DNA from: Pseudomonas flexibilis
GTDB lineage: Bacteria; Pseudomonadota; Gammaproteobacteria; Pseudomonadales; Pseudomonadaceae
Direction of reading: 5' to 3'
Length of the DNA: 64,000 bases
NCBI RefSeq assembly: GCF_000802425.1
Contig: NZ_JRUD01000002.1
Coordinates: 1-64,000 of the forward strand
The notes beneath the pieces are model-generated. The model had not been told where the DNA came from. It saw only the letters and a list, made by a program, of their open reading frames with translations, and ran no database searches. Of this stretch, positions 18,317-27,978 are shown piece after piece. Position numbers and translations under genes: made by a program. Position 1 is the first letter of the stretch. Each line of letters opens with the position of its first letter.

Positions 18317-18341
18317 AAAAAGGCCGCTCAGGGAGCGGCCT
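18317..18341 (-). terminator. Terminator of the chemotaxis transducer gene
   Basis: On the minus strand GGCCGCTC pairs with GAGCGGCC and is followed by TTTTTCATT. It lies about 20 bases past the stop of the transducer gene. The plus-strand side lacks a T-run, so it serves the minus-strand gene. Confidence 0.75.
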
Positions 18342-18359
18342 CGGGTCTTCGTGCAGGGC

Positions 18360-19940
18360 TCAGGTGCGGAAGCGCGACAGCTGGCCGTGCAGATCCTGCA
18401 TGCTGGTACGGATCTCTTCGCTGCTGTGCACCACGCGCTCGGCGTCACGGTGGGTCTGCAGCGCCAGCTCGGTGAGCTGGTTCACCCGCCGGTCGATGTC
18501 CTGAACCACCTGGCTCTGTTGCTCCACGGCTGAGGCGATCTGCAGGCTGCTGCCATTGATCGCCTGCACGTCCTGAAGCATCGCCTGGAAGATGTTCCGT
18601 GCCTGCTCAATCTGCGCCACGTTCTCGGTGGCCTGCTCGGCGTTGTGGCGCAGGCTGTCCAGCGAACGCCGGGCGCGGCCCTGCAGGCGTTCGATGATCT
18701 GGCCGATCTCGCCGGTGGACTGCTGGGTCCGGCTGGCCAGGGTACGCACCTCGTCGGCCACCACGGCGAAACCGCGTCCGGCCTCGCCGGCGCGTGCCGC
18801 CTCGATGGCCGCGTTGAGCGCGAGCAGGTTGGTCTGCTCGGCGATGCCGGTGATTACCTCCAGTACCTTGCCGACCGCCTGGGTCTCGTTCTCCAGTTCG
18901 CGCATGTGCTCGCCGGTGCGTTGCAGCTCCTGGCTCAGCGTGCCGAGCAGCTCGGCGCTGCGCTGCACCGCGGCGCGGCCGCTCTGGCCGTTGCGCTCGG
19001 TGCTTTGCGCCGACTGGGCGGCGGACTGGGTGTGGCGAGCGACCTCGGCGAGGCTGGCGGTCAACTCGGTGAGGGCGGTGGCGGCCTGGTCCAGCTGCTG
19101 GTGCTGGCGGGCCATGTTCTGCTCGGAGGCCTGGATGGCGCGTAGCGTCTCGCCCAGGTGCTCGCGCGACTGCAGACTGCCGCGCTTGGCCTGGTCGAGC
19201 AGCTCGCGCACCTGTTCGACCATGCGGTTGAAGACCACCGCGATGCGGCCAAATTCGTCGTGTTTCCAGCGGGCATGCATGCGCTGGGTGAAATCGCCAT
19301 CGGCCACCTGGGCCAGGGCCTGTTCCAGCTGGCGCAGGGCGCCCATCAAGGGGTGCATGCCGAACTGATTGCCGGCCATGACCAGGATGAGAATGGCTGC
19401 CACGCAGAAGAAGGCGATCTCCAACTGGGTGCGCTGAGTGCTGTCGGCCAGGCGGGTCATCATCACCACGGCATCGTTCATGTGCTTGATCAGCGCGACG
19501 GAGTTCTGCTGCAGCAACGCCATGTCCAGCGTGCCGTTGGGCTGGACGGTGAGCAGTTGCTGGCGCAAGCGCTGCCAATGCTCGCCCACGGTGCGCATCT
19601 GCGCCTGGATGGACGCATCGTCGAAGCGGCTGATGTTGCGCTCCGGATTGCCATTGAGCAGGTCCTGATGGGAGCGCTCGAACTGCGCCATGGTGCCTTC
19701 CATCAGCGAGCGCTCGATGACGCCGCTGTGCAGCAGCAGCGCTTCCTTGGTCATCTTCTGGCTGAGCATGCGCTGGGCGCCGGCGACGTTGATGGTTTCG
19801 GCGGAAACCGACAGGCTCAGGTAGAGCGCCACGCAGCTGAGCAGCGCGAGCAGGAACATCAGCAGATAGGAGAACAGGAACTGGTGGGCCAGCGTCTTCA
19901 GGCCCAGGCGGTGCAGCAGGGAGTCGATGAAGAATTTCAT
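18360..19940 (-). CDS. Methyl-accepting chemotaxis transducer with PilJ-type sensor
   Basis: A 526-residue receptor with an N-terminal membrane helix (about residues 17-40), a periplasmic PilJ-type helical domain ([19 protein letters not shown], typical of type IV pili/nitrate-type sensors), a second membrane helix near residue 190, a HAMP domain and the signalling hairpin with [19 protein letters not shown]. The ligand is unknown. The start at 19940 (MKFFID) is preferred; the frame is open to 19985 without a better ribosome site. It stands alone between a terminator and tRNA genes, with no che genes nearby. Confidence 0.93.
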   Translation of the reverse strand: MKFFIDSLLHRLGLKTLAHQFLFSYLLMFLLALLSCVALYLSLSVSAETINVAGAQRMLSQKMTKEALLLHSGVIERSLMEGTMAQFERSHQDLLNGNPERNISRFDDASIQAQMRTVGEHWQRLRQQLLTVQPNGTLDMALLQQNSVALIKHMNDAVVMMTRLADSTQRTQLEIAFFCVAAILILVMAGNQFGMHPLMGALRQLEQALAQVADGDFTQRMHARWKHDEFGRIAVVFNRMVEQVRELLDQAKRGSLQSREHLGETLRAIQASEQNMARQHQQLDQAATALTELTASLAEVARHTQSAAQSAQSTERNGQSGRAAVQRSAELLGTLSQELQRTGEHMRELENETQAVGKVLEVITGIAEQTNLLALNAAIEAARAGEAGRGFAVVADEVRTLASRTQQSTGEIGQIIERLQGRARRSLDSLRHNAEQATENVAQIEQARNIFQAMLQDVQAINGSSLQIASAVEQQSQVVQDIDRRVNQLTELALQTHRDAERVVHSSEEIRTSMQDLHGQLSRFRT

Positions 19941-20091
19941 GGGATATCCAGACAAGGCAGGTGCGACGGCGCGTTGCGCCATCATTCACGGATCGGCCTT
20001 GGCGGGAGAAGCTTTAAGGAAAAGAAGGCGTTGCGGTTGTGCTGCGACATTTTGCTGCAGCCCGACGCAGCGATCAGGTTTTTCGCGGGCA

Positions 20092-20125
20092 TAAAAAAAC
20101 CGAGCCATCGCTGGCTCGGTTTTTC
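20092..20125. terminator. Bidirectional terminator beside the tRNA pair
   Basis: ACCGAGCCA and TGGCTCGGT form the stem, flanked by an A-run (20093-20099) and a T-run (20121-20125). On the minus strand it ends the tRNA transcript six bases past the last CCA. Confidence 0.88.
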
Positions 20126-20130
20126 AGAAT

Positions 20131-20217
20131 TGGTGCCCAGGAGAAGACTCGAACTTCCACGGTGTTGCCACCGCTAGGACCTGAACCTAGTGCGTCTACC
20201 AATTCCGCCACCTGGGC
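20131..20217 (-). tRNA. tRNA-Leu(CAG), second copy in the transcript
   Basis: Read on the minus strand, the 87-base gene has the acceptor GCCCAGG, D-arm GGCGGAATTGGTAGAC, anticodon stem CTAGG/CCTAG with loop TTCAGGT (anticodon CAG), a long class II variable arm, the T-loop GTTCGAGTC and an encoded CCA. It reads CUG, the main Leu codon in this GC-rich genome. Its sequence is identical to the copy at 20276-20362. Confidence 0.96.
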
Positions 20218-20275
20218 AATGCCGAAGCATTTTGACTTGCCGTTGATTAGCGAGGCCGGCTGCCTCGTATTGAAG

Positions 20276-20362
20276 TGGTGCCCAGGAGAAGACTCGAACT
20301 TCCACGGTGTTGCCACCGCTAGGACCTGAACCTAGTGCGTCTACCAATTCCGCCACCTGGGC
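20276..20362 (-). tRNA. tRNA-Leu(CAG), first copy in the transcript
   Basis: Same 87-base gene as the copy at 20131-20217, with anticodon CAG, long variable arm and encoded CCA. The two are separated by 58 bases with no promoter or terminator of their own, so they are probably processed from one precursor. A good sigma-70 promoter lies 65 bases upstream. Confidence 0.96.
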
Positions 20363-20426
20363 ACATGAAACGATGTGTTGCCTTCGTTTCCGTGTTACAA
20401 CGGCATCGCTGTCGTTGTGGCCGCGA

Positions 20427-20455
20427 ACTATACGGACCACCTTTTTCCTTGTAAA
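20427..20455 (-). promoter_or_regulatory. Sigma-70 promoter of the tRNA-Leu pair
   Basis: On the minus strand TTTACA (-35, 20455-20450) and TATAGT (-10, 20432-20427) are separated by exactly 17 bases. The start point would fall near 20420, about 58 bases before the first tRNA. Confidence 0.75.
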
Positions 20456-20563
20456 CCCCTGACAGCAAAAATAATTGTCCGGCAAAGCTGCCGTGCGGGC
20501 GCGATTCGCGCTTCAATAGACAGAGGGCCCGTTCCGCCCTCACACAGAAGGTGATTTTTCTTA

Positions 20564-23395
20564 ATGGCCGATTGGCAATCCCTCGATCCCGAGGCCGTCC
20601 GCGAGGCGGAGAAGTACGATAACCCCATCCCCAGTCGTGAACTGATCCTGATGCGACTGGATGAGCGTGGCGCCCCGGCGACCCGCGAGCAACTGATCGA
20701 AGAGTTCGGTCTGACCACCGAAGAGCAGCTCGAAGCGCTGCGTCGCCGTCTGCGCGCCATGGAGCGCGATGGTCAACTGGTCTACACCCGGCGCGGCGCC
20801 TATGCCCCGGTGGACAAGCTGGACCTGATCCGTGGTCGGGTCAGCGGGCATCGCGATGGCTTTGGTTTCCTCATTCCCGAGGACGGCAGCGACGACCTGT
20901 TCCTCAGCCCGGCGCAGATGCGCCTGGTGTTCGACGGCGACCGCGTGCTGGCCCGTGTGGCCGGCTTCGACCGGCGCGGCCGGCGCGAAGGCGCCATCGC
21001 CGAAATTCTCGAACGCGCCCACGAGGTGCTGGTCGGCCGCTTCTTTGAAGAGAACGGCATCGGCCGCGTGGTGGCCGACAACCCGAAGATCCAGCAGGAA
21101 GTGCTGGTCGCGCCCGGCAAGCAGGCCGGTGCCAAGCATGGCCAGTTCGTCCAGGTGCGCATCGAGCAGTGGCCGAGCAATTTCCGCCAGGCCCAGGGCG
21201 AAGTGACCGAGGTGCTCGGCGACTACATGGCGCCGGGCATGGAAATCCAGGTGGCGCTGCACAGCTATGGCATCCCCCACGTCTGGCCCGAGGCGGTGGA
21301 ACAGGAAGCCGCCAAGCTCAGTCCCGAAGTAGCCGAGCGTGACAAGCAGAAGCGTGTCGATCTGCGTCATCTGCCGTTCGTCACCATCGACGGCGAGGAC
21401 GCCCGCGACTTCGACGATGCCGTCTATGCCGAACCGGCGGAGGGCGGTGGCTGGACCCTCTACGTGGCCATCGCCGACGTATCCTTCTATGTGAAGGTGG
21501 GCTCGGCGCTCGACGAGGAGGCCGCCAAGCGCGGCAACTCGGTGTACTTCCCCGAGCAGGTCGTGCCGATGCTGCCGGAAGTGCTATCCAATGGCCTGTG
21601 CTCGCTCAATCCCCAGGTTGATCGCCTGGCTATGGTGTGCATCGTCGATCTGTCGGCCGCCGGCAAGATGACCGGCTATCGCTTCTGCGAAGCGGTAATC
21701 CACTCCCATGCGCGACTCACCTACACCAAGGTCAGTCAGTTGCTGGAGCAGCCGAAGAGCGCCGAGGCCGCGCAGCTGCGCAGCCAACTGCCGCAGGTGA
21801 CGCCGCACCTCGAGGAGCTGTACCGGCTGTTCAAGGTGCTGCTCAAGGAGCGCACCGTGCGGGGCGCCATCGATTTCGAGACCCAGGAAACCCGCATCGT
21901 CTTCGGCGCCGACCGCAAGATCGTGGAAATCCGCCCGACCGAGCGAAACGACGCGCACAAGCTGATCGAGGAATGCATGCTGTGCGCCAACGTGGCCACC
22001 GCGGCGTTTCTGCAGGAACACGAGATTCCCGCGCTGTACCGGGTGCATGACAGCCCGCCGGCGGAAAAGCTGGAGAAGCTCAAGGGCTTCCTCGGTGAGC
22101 TGGGCCTGACCCTGTACCGGGGCAAGGGCGATCCGACGCCCAAGGACTACCTGCGCCTGCTCGATGCGGTGCGTGATCGCCCGGATTTCCACCTGATCCA
22201 GACGGTGATGCTGCGTTCGCTGAGTCAGGCGGTTTACAGCCCGGAGAATGTCGGTCACTTCGGCCTCAACTACGAGGCCTATACCCACTTCACCTCTCCG
22301 ATCCGCCGCTACCCCGATCTGCTGGTGCATCGTGCGATCCGTGGCCTGATCCGCTCCAGGCGGCAGAGCGAGCACGTGGTACGCGTGGGCGCCGCCGCAG
22401 TGCCCAAGGCGCGCATCTATCCCTACGACGAGGAGCGCCTGGCGCAGCTCGGCGAAGACTGCTCGATGACCGAGCGGCGCGCCGACGAGGCCACCCGTGA
22501 CGTGGTGAACTGGCTCAAGTGCGAATACATGCGCGACCGGGTCGGCGAGACCTTCCCGGGCGTTATCACCGCGGTCACCGGTTTCGGCATCTTCGTCGAA
22601 CTCACGGATATCTATGTCGAGGGCCTGGTGCACGTTACCGGCCTGCCCGCCGACTACTACCACTTCGACCCGATGCACCATCGCCTGGCCGGCGAGCGCA
22701 GCGGGCGCATCTTCCGCCTGGGCGACAGCGTCCAGGTGCGCGTGGCACGGGTTGACCTCGACGAGCGCAAGATCGACTTCGAGCTGGTCGCCGAAGCGGC
22801 GGCGCAGCGCCCACGCGGCGAGCCGGCGGTTTCTGCGGAGAAGCCTGTCCGGGCGCGCAAGGGCAAGTCACCGGCCAAGGCGGTCGCTCCGGCGCCGGTC
22901 AAGCCCGAGAGGCCCAAGGCCACCAAGCCCGTGAGCGAGCCGGAAAAGCCGGCGCGCAAGAAGATTCGTGACCTGGACGACGAGCCGGCCTTCGACTGGC
23001 CGGACCCCGAGCCCGAGGCCCTGCCGCGCAAGCGCAAGGTGGCGCCGGGTACCCAGCCGGAACGTCCGGCGATCCTCGGGCATCGCAAGGCGCGTGAGCC
23101 GCAGGTCGAGTTGCCGGAGGAAGTACCGGCGCGGCGGCGTTCGAGCGAGAAGCCGGCACTGCTGTCGCGCCGCGTGGTAGGCAAGGTGCAGGTACTTTCC
23201 GCCGCCGAACTGGAGGTGCAGGTGGCCGCCGAGGTAGGCAAGAGCCGCGCGGTCAAGAAGGCGCTGCTCGACGAGGCCAAGGGTAAAGGCAAGCGGGCCT
23301 CGAGCAAGGCGAAAGACAAGGATTCCGGCAAGGCCGGCAAGAGCAAGAGCGGCAAGGCCAAGCGTGGCGCCGGCAAATCCAAGGCGAAGTCATGA
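20564..23395 (+). CDS. rnr: Ribonuclease R
   Basis: A processive 3'-5' exoribonuclease that degrades structured RNA and takes part in rRNA quality control. The 943-residue protein has an N-terminal helix-turn-helix-like region, cold-shock domains, the RNB catalytic domain with [16 protein letters not shown] (active-site aspartates) and [12 protein letters not shown], and an S1 domain ([21 protein letters not shown]). After about residue 745 comes a long Lys/Pro/Ala-rich tail of nearly 200 residues, which makes it longer than the E. coli enzyme (813). The stop overlaps the rlmB start by four bases. Confidence 0.97.
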   Translation: MADWQSLDPEAVREAEKYDNPIPSRELILMRLDERGAPATREQLIEEFGLTTEEQLEALRRRLRAMERDGQLVYTRRGAYAPVDKLDLIRGRVSGHRDGFGFLIPEDGSDDLFLSPAQMRLVFDGDRVLARVAGFDRRGRREGAIAEILERAHEVLVGRFFEENGIGRVVADNPKIQQEVLVAPGKQAGAKHGQFVQVRIEQWPSNFRQAQGEVTEVLGDYMAPGMEIQVALHSYGIPHVWPEAVEQEAAKLSPEVAERDKQKRVDLRHLPFVTIDGEDARDFDDAVYAEPAEGGGWTLYVAIADVSFYVKVGSALDEEAAKRGNSVYFPEQVVPMLPEVLSNGLCSLNPQVDRLAMVCIVDLSAAGKMTGYRFCEAVIHSHARLTYTKVSQLLEQPKSAEAAQLRSQLPQVTPHLEELYRLFKVLLKERTVRGAIDFETQETRIVFGADRKIVEIRPTERNDAHKLIEECMLCANVATAAFLQEHEIPALYRVHDSPPAEKLEKLKGFLGELGLTLYRGKGDPTPKDYLRLLDAVRDRPDFHLIQTVMLRSLSQAVYSPENVGHFGLNYEAYTHFTSPIRRYPDLLVHRAIRGLIRSRRQSEHVVRVGAAAVPKARIYPYDEERLAQLGEDCSMTERRADEATRDVVNWLKCEYMRDRVGETFPGVITAVTGFGIFVELTDIYVEGLVHVTGLPADYYHFDPMHHRLAGERSGRIFRLGDSVQVRVARVDLDERKIDFELVAEAAAQRPRGEPAVSAEKPVRARKGKSPAKAVAPAPVKPERPKATKPVSEPEKPARKKIRDLDDEPAFDWPDPEPEALPRKRKVAPGTQPERPAILGHRKAREPQVELPEEVPARRRSSEKPALLSRRVVGKVQVLSAAELEVQVAAEVGKSRAVKKALLDEAKGKGKRASSKAKDKDSGKAGKSKSGKAKRGAGKSKAKS

Positions 23396-24138
23396 GTGAT
23401 CTGGAAAAGGTTTACGGCGTACACGCCGTGGAGGCGTTGCTGCGCCACCATCCCAAGCGGGTCAAGCAGTTGTGGGTGGCCGAGGGTCGCCAGGATCCGC
23501 GCATCCAGGCGTTGCTGAGCCTGGCCGAGGCGCATCGGGTCAACGTCGGCCAGCGCGAGCGCCGCGAGCTGGACGAGTGGGCCGAGGGTGTGCACCAGGG
23601 CGTGGTGGCGGAAGTCAGCCCCAGCCAGGTGTGGGGCGAGAACATGCTCGACGAACTGCTCGAGCGCAACGAAGGTCCGGCCCTGCTGCTGGTGCTGGAC
23701 GGGGTCACCGACCCGCACAACCTGGGCGCCTGCCTGCGCACCGCCGATGCCGCCGGCGCGCAGGCGGTGATCGTGCCCAAGGACAAGTCCGCGACCCTGA
23801 ATGCCACCGTGCGCAAGGTGGCCTGTGGCGCTGCGGAGGTGATTCCGCTGGTGGCGGTGACGAACCTGTCGCGCACCCTGGAAAAGCTGCAGAAGAAGGG
23901 CTTGTGGATCGTCGGTACTGCCGGCGAGGCGGACAAGGAACTCTATGACCTGGACCTCACCGGCCCGACCGTGCTGGTGATGGGCGCCGAGGGCAAGGGT
24001 ATGCGCCGCCTGACCCGCGAGCACTGCGACTTCCTGGCGCGCCTGCCGATGGCCGGCAGCGTCAGCAGCCTGAACGTTTCCGTGGCCACCGGCGTGTGCC
24101 TGTTCGAGGCGCTGCGCCAGCGTCGCCGGCCGGCCTGA
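23392..24138 (+). CDS. rlmB: 23S rRNA (guanosine-2'-O)-methyltransferase RlmB
   Basis: RlmB methylates the ribose of G2251 in 23S rRNA. The 248-residue protein has the N-terminal SpoU substrate-binding domain ([12 protein letters not shown]) and the knotted SPOUT domain with the three motifs [27 protein letters not shown] and [16 protein letters not shown]. The ATGA overlap with rnr indicates translational coupling, the usual arrangement. A promoter for the rpsF operon starts 30 bases after its stop. Confidence 0.97.
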   Translation: MSDLEKVYGVHAVEALLRHHPKRVKQLWVAEGRQDPRIQALLSLAEAHRVNVGQRERRELDEWAEGVHQGVVAEVSPSQVWGENMLDELLERNEGPALLLVLDGVTDPHNLGACLRTADAAGAQAVIVPKDKSATLNATVRKVACGAAEVIPLVAVTNLSRTLEKLQKKGLWIVGTAGEADKELYDLDLTGPTVLVMGAEGKGMRRLTREHCDFLARLPMAGSVSSLNVSVATGVCLFEALRQRRRPA

Positions 24139-24167
24139 CCGGCGGAGCGAATAATCGGCGTCGCGCC

Positions 24168-24196
24168 TTGCCTGGCGCCGGTTGCCTCTCTAGAAT
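24168..24196 (+). promoter_or_regulatory. Sigma-70 promoter of the rpsF operon
   Basis: TTGCCT (24168-24173), a 17-base spacer and TAGAAT (24191-24196). The predicted start, about 24203, coincides with the first base of the leader hairpin. Confidence 0.75.
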
Positions 24197-24203
24197 GTCG
24201 CCC

Positions 24204-24243
24204 CTTGCCCTGCCGGCAGGCGTTCGCTCGCCTGCGGGGCAAG
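24204..24243 (+). promoter_or_regulatory. S6:S18-like autoregulatory leader hairpin of rpsF
   Basis: CTTGCCC (24204-24210) pairs with GGGCAAG (24237-24243), and GCAGGCG (24216-24222) pairs with CGCCTGC (24229-24235). Between the stems is an asymmetric bulge, TGCCG opposite a single G. The S6:S18 leader family described for rpsF operons carries a conserved CCG in such a bulge and mimics the S6:S18 site in 16S rRNA; here CCG is at 24213-24215. Binding of the heterodimer would repress the operon. Identification is by structure only. Confidence 0.65.
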
Positions 24244-24311
24244 TCAAGAACGAGACATTCACTCCTTGCCTGATCGCACGCGCGGCAGGCTACAACCCGT
24301 AAGGAGCATTT

Positions 24312-24725
24312 ATGCGTCATTACGAAATCATCTTCCTGGTTCACCCGGACCAGAGCGAGCAGGTTGGCGGCATGGTTGAGCGCTACACCAAGCTCATCGA
24401 GGAAGACGGCGGCAAGATCCACCGCCTGGAAGACTGGGGCCGTCGTCAGCTGGCCTACGCCATCGACAACGTTCACAAGGCTCACTACATCCTGATGAAC
24501 GTCGAGTGCGGCGCCAAGGCCCTGGCCGAGCTGGAAGACAACTTCCGCTACAACGATGCCGTGATCCGTAACCTGATCATCCGTCGCGACGAAGCCGTTA
24601 CCGGCCAGTCCGAGATGCTCAAGGCCGAAGAAAACCGCAGCGAGCGCCGTGAGCGTCGTGAGCGCGTCGAATCCCCTGAGGGTTCCGACGACAGCGACAA
24701 TGACAGCGACAACGCTGACGAGTAA
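24312..24725 (+). CDS. rpsF: 30S ribosomal protein S6
   Basis: S6 binds S18 and the central domain of 16S rRNA. The 137-residue protein begins [18 protein letters not shown] and has the family core [17 protein letters not shown] and [18 protein letters not shown] low-complexity acidic tail rich in Ser, Asp and Glu follows (about residues 105-137); C-terminal Glu additions by RimK are known for E. coli S6. AAGGAG lies just before the start. First gene of rpsF-rpsR-DUF2232-rplI. Confidence 0.98.
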   Translation: MRHYEIIFLVHPDQSEQVGGMVERYTKLIEEDGGKIHRLEDWGRRQLAYAIDNVHKAHYILMNVECGAKALAELEDNFRYNDAVIRNLIIRRDEAVTGQSEMLKAEENRSERRERRERVESPEGSDDSDNDSDNADE

Positions 24726-24753
24726 TCACCGGATCTATTGAGGAGCCAAGACC

Positions 24754-24984
24754 ATGGCACGTTTCTTCCGTCGTCGTAAGTTCTGCCGTTTCACCGCCGA
24801 AGGCGTGAAGGAGATCGACTTCAAGGATCTCAACACCCTGAAGGCCTACATCTCCGAAACCGGCAAGATCGTTCCGAGCCGTATCACCGGGACCAAAGCC
24901 AAGTACCAGCGTCAGCTGGCCACCGCCATCAAGCGCGCCCGCTACCTGGCCCTGCTGCCCTACACCGACAGCCACGGTCGCTGA
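24754..24984 (+). CDS. rpsR: 30S ribosomal protein S18
   Basis: The 76-residue protein [13 protein letters not shown]... is a textbook S18, partner of S6 on the 30S platform, with the conserved core [15 protein letters not shown] and [27 protein letters not shown] precedes the start. It follows rpsF after 28 bases. Confidence 0.98.
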   Translation: MARFFRRRKFCRFTAEGVKEIDFKDLNTLKAYISETGKIVPSRITGTKAKYQRQLATAIKRARYLALLPYTDSHGR

Positions 24985-25020
24985 TCGCGGTCGGTCGATA
25001 AGCGTTGAGAGATAGATCGC

Positions 25021-25890
25021 ATGCGTGCCTTTGCTGAATTCGTAATGCGCGGCCGCATGCAGGCCACCCTTGGGGTGGCGGGTTCCATTGCTATACCGCT
25101 GTTGTTCTGGTTGGGCGCGGCAGGTGGCGGTTTCATACTGCTGCGGCGCGGTCTGAGCGATGCGCTGAGTGTTTTGTTCTGGGCGTTGTTGCCTGCTCTG
25201 TTCTGGTGGCTGCTCGGTGATCCGAGCATCCTTCTGGTCATGGTCGGCACACTGGTGCTGGCGCAGGTTCTGCGCTCCACTGCGTCCTGGGTTTGGGTGC
25301 TGTTTTCCAGTGTTGTGCTTGGCATGGTGTTCATCGCGATATTGAGCACTATTTCCCGAGAGCTGGTTGAGTCGTTGGCGGGTGCTGCCCGTCCGATGCT
25401 TCCTCAGCTTATGAAGGATTTGCCGGCCGACCAGATCGCCGCAGTGCAGGAGTCGTTGATTCCGGCTCTAACGGGGCTGATTGCGAGCTTTTTACAGGCC
25501 GCATCTTTAGTCTGCCTTGTGCTGGCGCGTTACTGGCAAGCGGCGCTGTTCAACCCGGGCGGCTTTGGACAAGAGTTTCGCGCGGTTCGTTTGCCTCCGG
25601 CCTTGGCAATTGCTTTGCTAATCGGCTTGCTCCTCGCTCCGGCGTTGAGCGCTGAGGCGGCTCCGTTGGCTGCTATTTGCATGGTGCCGCTGTTGTTCGC
25701 CGGAGCTGGGCTGGGGCATGGCTTGATTGCCCTGAAACGCCTATCGGGTGCCTGGGTCTTCGCCTTGTACCTTGCGGTGTTGCTGTTTGGGAACTTGATC
25801 TGTCTGTTGGCTGTTATCGACAGCCTGTTTGATTTTCGCGGTCGTCTGGCTCGTAACCAGGGTTCGGGACCTGCGAACGGTGAAGGTTAA
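25021..25890 (+). CDS. DUF2232 (YybS-like) polytopic membrane protein
   Basis: A 289-residue protein with about eight membrane helices and no catalytic motif, the DUF2232 family. In Pseudomonas it sits between rpsR and rplI, as here (36 and 21 bases from its neighbours). Its codons are less biased than those of the ribosomal genes around it: TTG leucines and T/A third positions are common, and GC looks clearly lower, which suggests low expression despite the operon. Function is unknown. The start at 25021 (MRAFAEFVMRGRMQA) is the first ATG; the preceding AGAGATAGATC is a weak ribosome site. Confidence 0.85.
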   Translation: MRAFAEFVMRGRMQATLGVAGSIAIPLLFWLGAAGGGFILLRRGLSDALSVLFWALLPALFWWLLGDPSILLVMVGTLVLAQVLRSTASWVWVLFSSVVLGMVFIAILSTISRELVESLAGAARPMLPQLMKDLPADQIAAVQESLIPALTGLIASFLQAASLVCLVLARYWQAALFNPGGFGQEFRAVRLPPALAIALLIGLLLAPALSAEAAPLAAICMVPLLFAGAGLGHGLIALKRLSGAWVFALYLAVLLFGNLICLLAVIDSLFDFRGRLARNQGSGPANGEG

Positions 25891-25911
25891 AAGTTAAGAG
25901 GTAAGACTCAA

Positions 25912-26358
25912 ATGGAAGTCATCCTGCTGGAAAAAATTGCCAACCTCGGCAACCTGGGCGACAAGGTCAAAGTTCGCAGCGGTTACGGTCGTAACTACCT
26001 GATGCCGCAAGGCAAGGCCACCCCGGCTACCGCCGAGAACGTGGCTGCGTTCGAAGCCCGTCGCGCCGAGCTGGAAAAGGCTGCTGCCGAGAAGAAGGCC
26101 GCTGCCGAAGCCCGCGCCGCTCAGCTGAACGAGCTGGAAGTGACCATCACCGCCGTTGCTGGCGATGAAGGCAAGCTGTTCGGTTCCATCGGCACCGCCG
26201 ACATCGCCGACGCCCTGACCGCCTCCGGCGTGGAAGTGGCCAAGAGCGAAGTGCGTCTGCCCAACGGCACCATTCGCCAGGTTGGCGAATACGACGTCGC
26301 GCTGCACCTGCACACCGACGTCGAGGCCAGCGTCCGTCTGGTCGTGGTCGCCGGCTAA
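25912..26358 (+). CDS. rplI: 50S ribosomal protein L9
   Basis: L9 has two globular domains joined by a long helix and binds 23S rRNA near the L1 stalk. The 148-residue product has the N-terminal signature [19 protein letters not shown] and [13 protein letters not shown], a helical Ala/Glu/Lys linker and the C-terminal domain with [12 protein letters not shown]. Last gene of the rpsF operon, followed by a terminator. Confidence 0.98.
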   Translation: MEVILLEKIANLGNLGDKVKVRSGYGRNYLMPQGKATPATAENVAAFEARRAELEKAAAEKKAAAEARAAQLNELEVTITAVAGDEGKLFGSIGTADIADALTASGVEVAKSEVRLPNGTIRQVGEYDVALHLHTDVEASVRLVVVAG

Positions 26359-26402
26359 GGTCGACGAACTGTCTGGCCCCTTGCGGGGTCGGACGCGTAA
26401 CA

Positions 26403-26444
26403 TCAGGCACGTTTCGCTCAAGCGGAACGTGCCTGTTGTTTTTC
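26403..26444 (+). terminator. Terminator between rplI and dnaB
   Basis: CAGGCACGTT (26404-26413) pairs with AACGTGCCTG (26426-26435) through an extended stem, followed by TTGTTTTTCTG. It closes the ribosomal operon; dnaB starts 28 bases later, so its leader must be short or it depends on read-through. Confidence 0.8.
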
Positions 26445-26471
26445 TGCCGCAGCAAAACGTTGTCGAGACCC

Positions 26472-27869
26472 ATGAACGAAATCAGCCTACCCGAGCAGTA
26501 CGACCTGGAAACCGCGGCCCTCAAGGTGCCCCCGCATTCCATCGAGGCCGAGCAAGCCGTGCTGGGTGGCCTGATGCTGGACAACGACGCCTGGGAACGG
26601 GTCGCTGACCAGGTTTCGGATGGCGACTTCTACCGCCATGACCATCGCCTGATCTTCCGCGCCGTCCACGTGCTGGCCGAGCGCAACATGCCGTTCGACG
26701 TGGTGACCCTGTCCGAGCAACTGGACAAGGAAGGCCACCTGAACCAGGTCGGCGGCCTGGCCTACCTGGGCGAACTGGCCAAGAACACGCCCTCAGTGGC
26801 CAATATCAAGGCCTACGCGGCGATCATTCGCGAGCGGGCCACCCTGCGCAAGCTGATCAGCGTCAGCAGCGAGATCGCCGACAGCGCCTATGCCCCGCAA
26901 GGCCGCAACGGCGACGAGATCCTCGACGAGGCCGAGCGCAAGATTTTCGAGATCGCCGAGGCACGCCCCAAGAGCGGCGGCCCGGTGGGCCTCAACGACA
27001 TCCTCGCCAAGGCCATCGACCGCATCGACACGCTGTTCAACAGCACCGACGCCATCACCGGCCTGACCACCGGCTTCTCCGACCTGGACGACAAGACCAG
27101 CGGCCTGCAGGCCGCCGACCTGGTGATCGTGGCTGGCCGTCCGTCGATGGGCAAGACCACCTTCGCCATGAACCTGGTGGAGAACGCCCTGCTGCGCAGC
27201 GACAAGGCGATCCTCGTCTACTCGCTGGAAATGCCTGCCGATTCCATCGTCATCCGTATGCTCGCCTCGCTGGGGCGCATCGATCAGACCAAGGTGCGCA
27301 CCGGCAAGCTGGACGACGACGACTGGCCGCGCCTGACCTCGGCGGTCAACCTGCTCAACGACCGCAAGCTGTTCATCGACGACACCGCCGGCATCAGCCC
27401 CTCGGAAATGCGCGCGCGCACCCGCCGGGTGGCCCGCGAGCACGGCGAGATCGGCCTGATCATGGTCGACTACCTGCAGCTGATGCGCATCCCCGGCTCC
27501 AGCGGCGACAACCGGGTCAACGAGATCTCGGAAATCTCCCGCTCGCTCAAGGCGCTGGCCAAGGAATTCAACTGCCCGGTAGTGGCGCTCTCGCAGCTCA
27601 ACCGCTCGCTGGAGCAGCGGCCCAACAAGCGCCCGGTCAACTCCGACCTGCGCGAGTCCGGGGCCATCGAGCAGGACGCCGACATCATCATGTTCGTTTA
27701 CCGGGACGAGGTGTATCACCCGGAAACCGAGCACAAGGGCATCGCCGAAATCATCATCGGCAAGCAGCGTAACGGGCCGATCGGCACGGTGCGCCTGGCC
27801 TTCCTCGGTCGCTATTCGCGCTTCGAGAACCTGGCGCCGGGTAGCTACCAGTTCGACGACGACGAATAA
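26472..27869 (+). CDS. dnaB: Replicative DNA helicase DnaB
   Basis: DnaB is the hexameric 5'-3' helicase of the replication fork. The 465-residue protein has the N-terminal DnaG-interacting domain (PPHSIEAEQAVLGGLMLDN), a linker helix and the RecA-like domain with Walker A GRPSMGKTT, Walker B LIMVDYLQLM and the arginine-finger region RESGAIEQDADIIMFVYRDE. It has no intein. The ATG at 26472 matches family starts. alr follows at 27979. Confidence 0.97.
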   Translation: MNEISLPEQYDLETAALKVPPHSIEAEQAVLGGLMLDNDAWERVADQVSDGDFYRHDHRLIFRAVHVLAERNMPFDVVTLSEQLDKEGHLNQVGGLAYLGELAKNTPSVANIKAYAAIIRERATLRKLISVSSEIADSAYAPQGRNGDEILDEAERKIFEIAEARPKSGGPVGLNDILAKAIDRIDTLFNSTDAITGLTTGFSDLDDKTSGLQAADLVIVAGRPSMGKTTFAMNLVENALLRSDKAILVYSLEMPADSIVIRMLASLGRIDQTKVRTGKLDDDDWPRLTSAVNLLNDRKLFIDDTAGISPSEMRARTRRVAREHGEIGLIMVDYLQLMRIPGSSGDNRVNEISEISRSLKALAKEFNCPVVALSQLNRSLEQRPNKRPVNSDLRESGAIEQDADIIMFVYRDEVYHPETEHKGIAEIIIGKQRNGPIGTVRLAFLGRYSRFENLAPGSYQFDDDE

Positions 27870-27978
27870 CTCGCCAGCGTCCGGCCGGCGAGGGCGTCGC
27901 CGCGCCGCTTTCGCCTTGCGGGCCCGGCTGTGAGGAGTAAGCTTTCCCGGGTCTTTTTCCGCTGCACAGGATTTCCCC

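Noticed and set aside
20131-20362. The two tRNA-like sequences as an att duplication from an integrated element
   Set aside because: Both copies are complete tRNA genes 58 bases apart with a shared promoter and terminator; no integrase or cargo lies between them.
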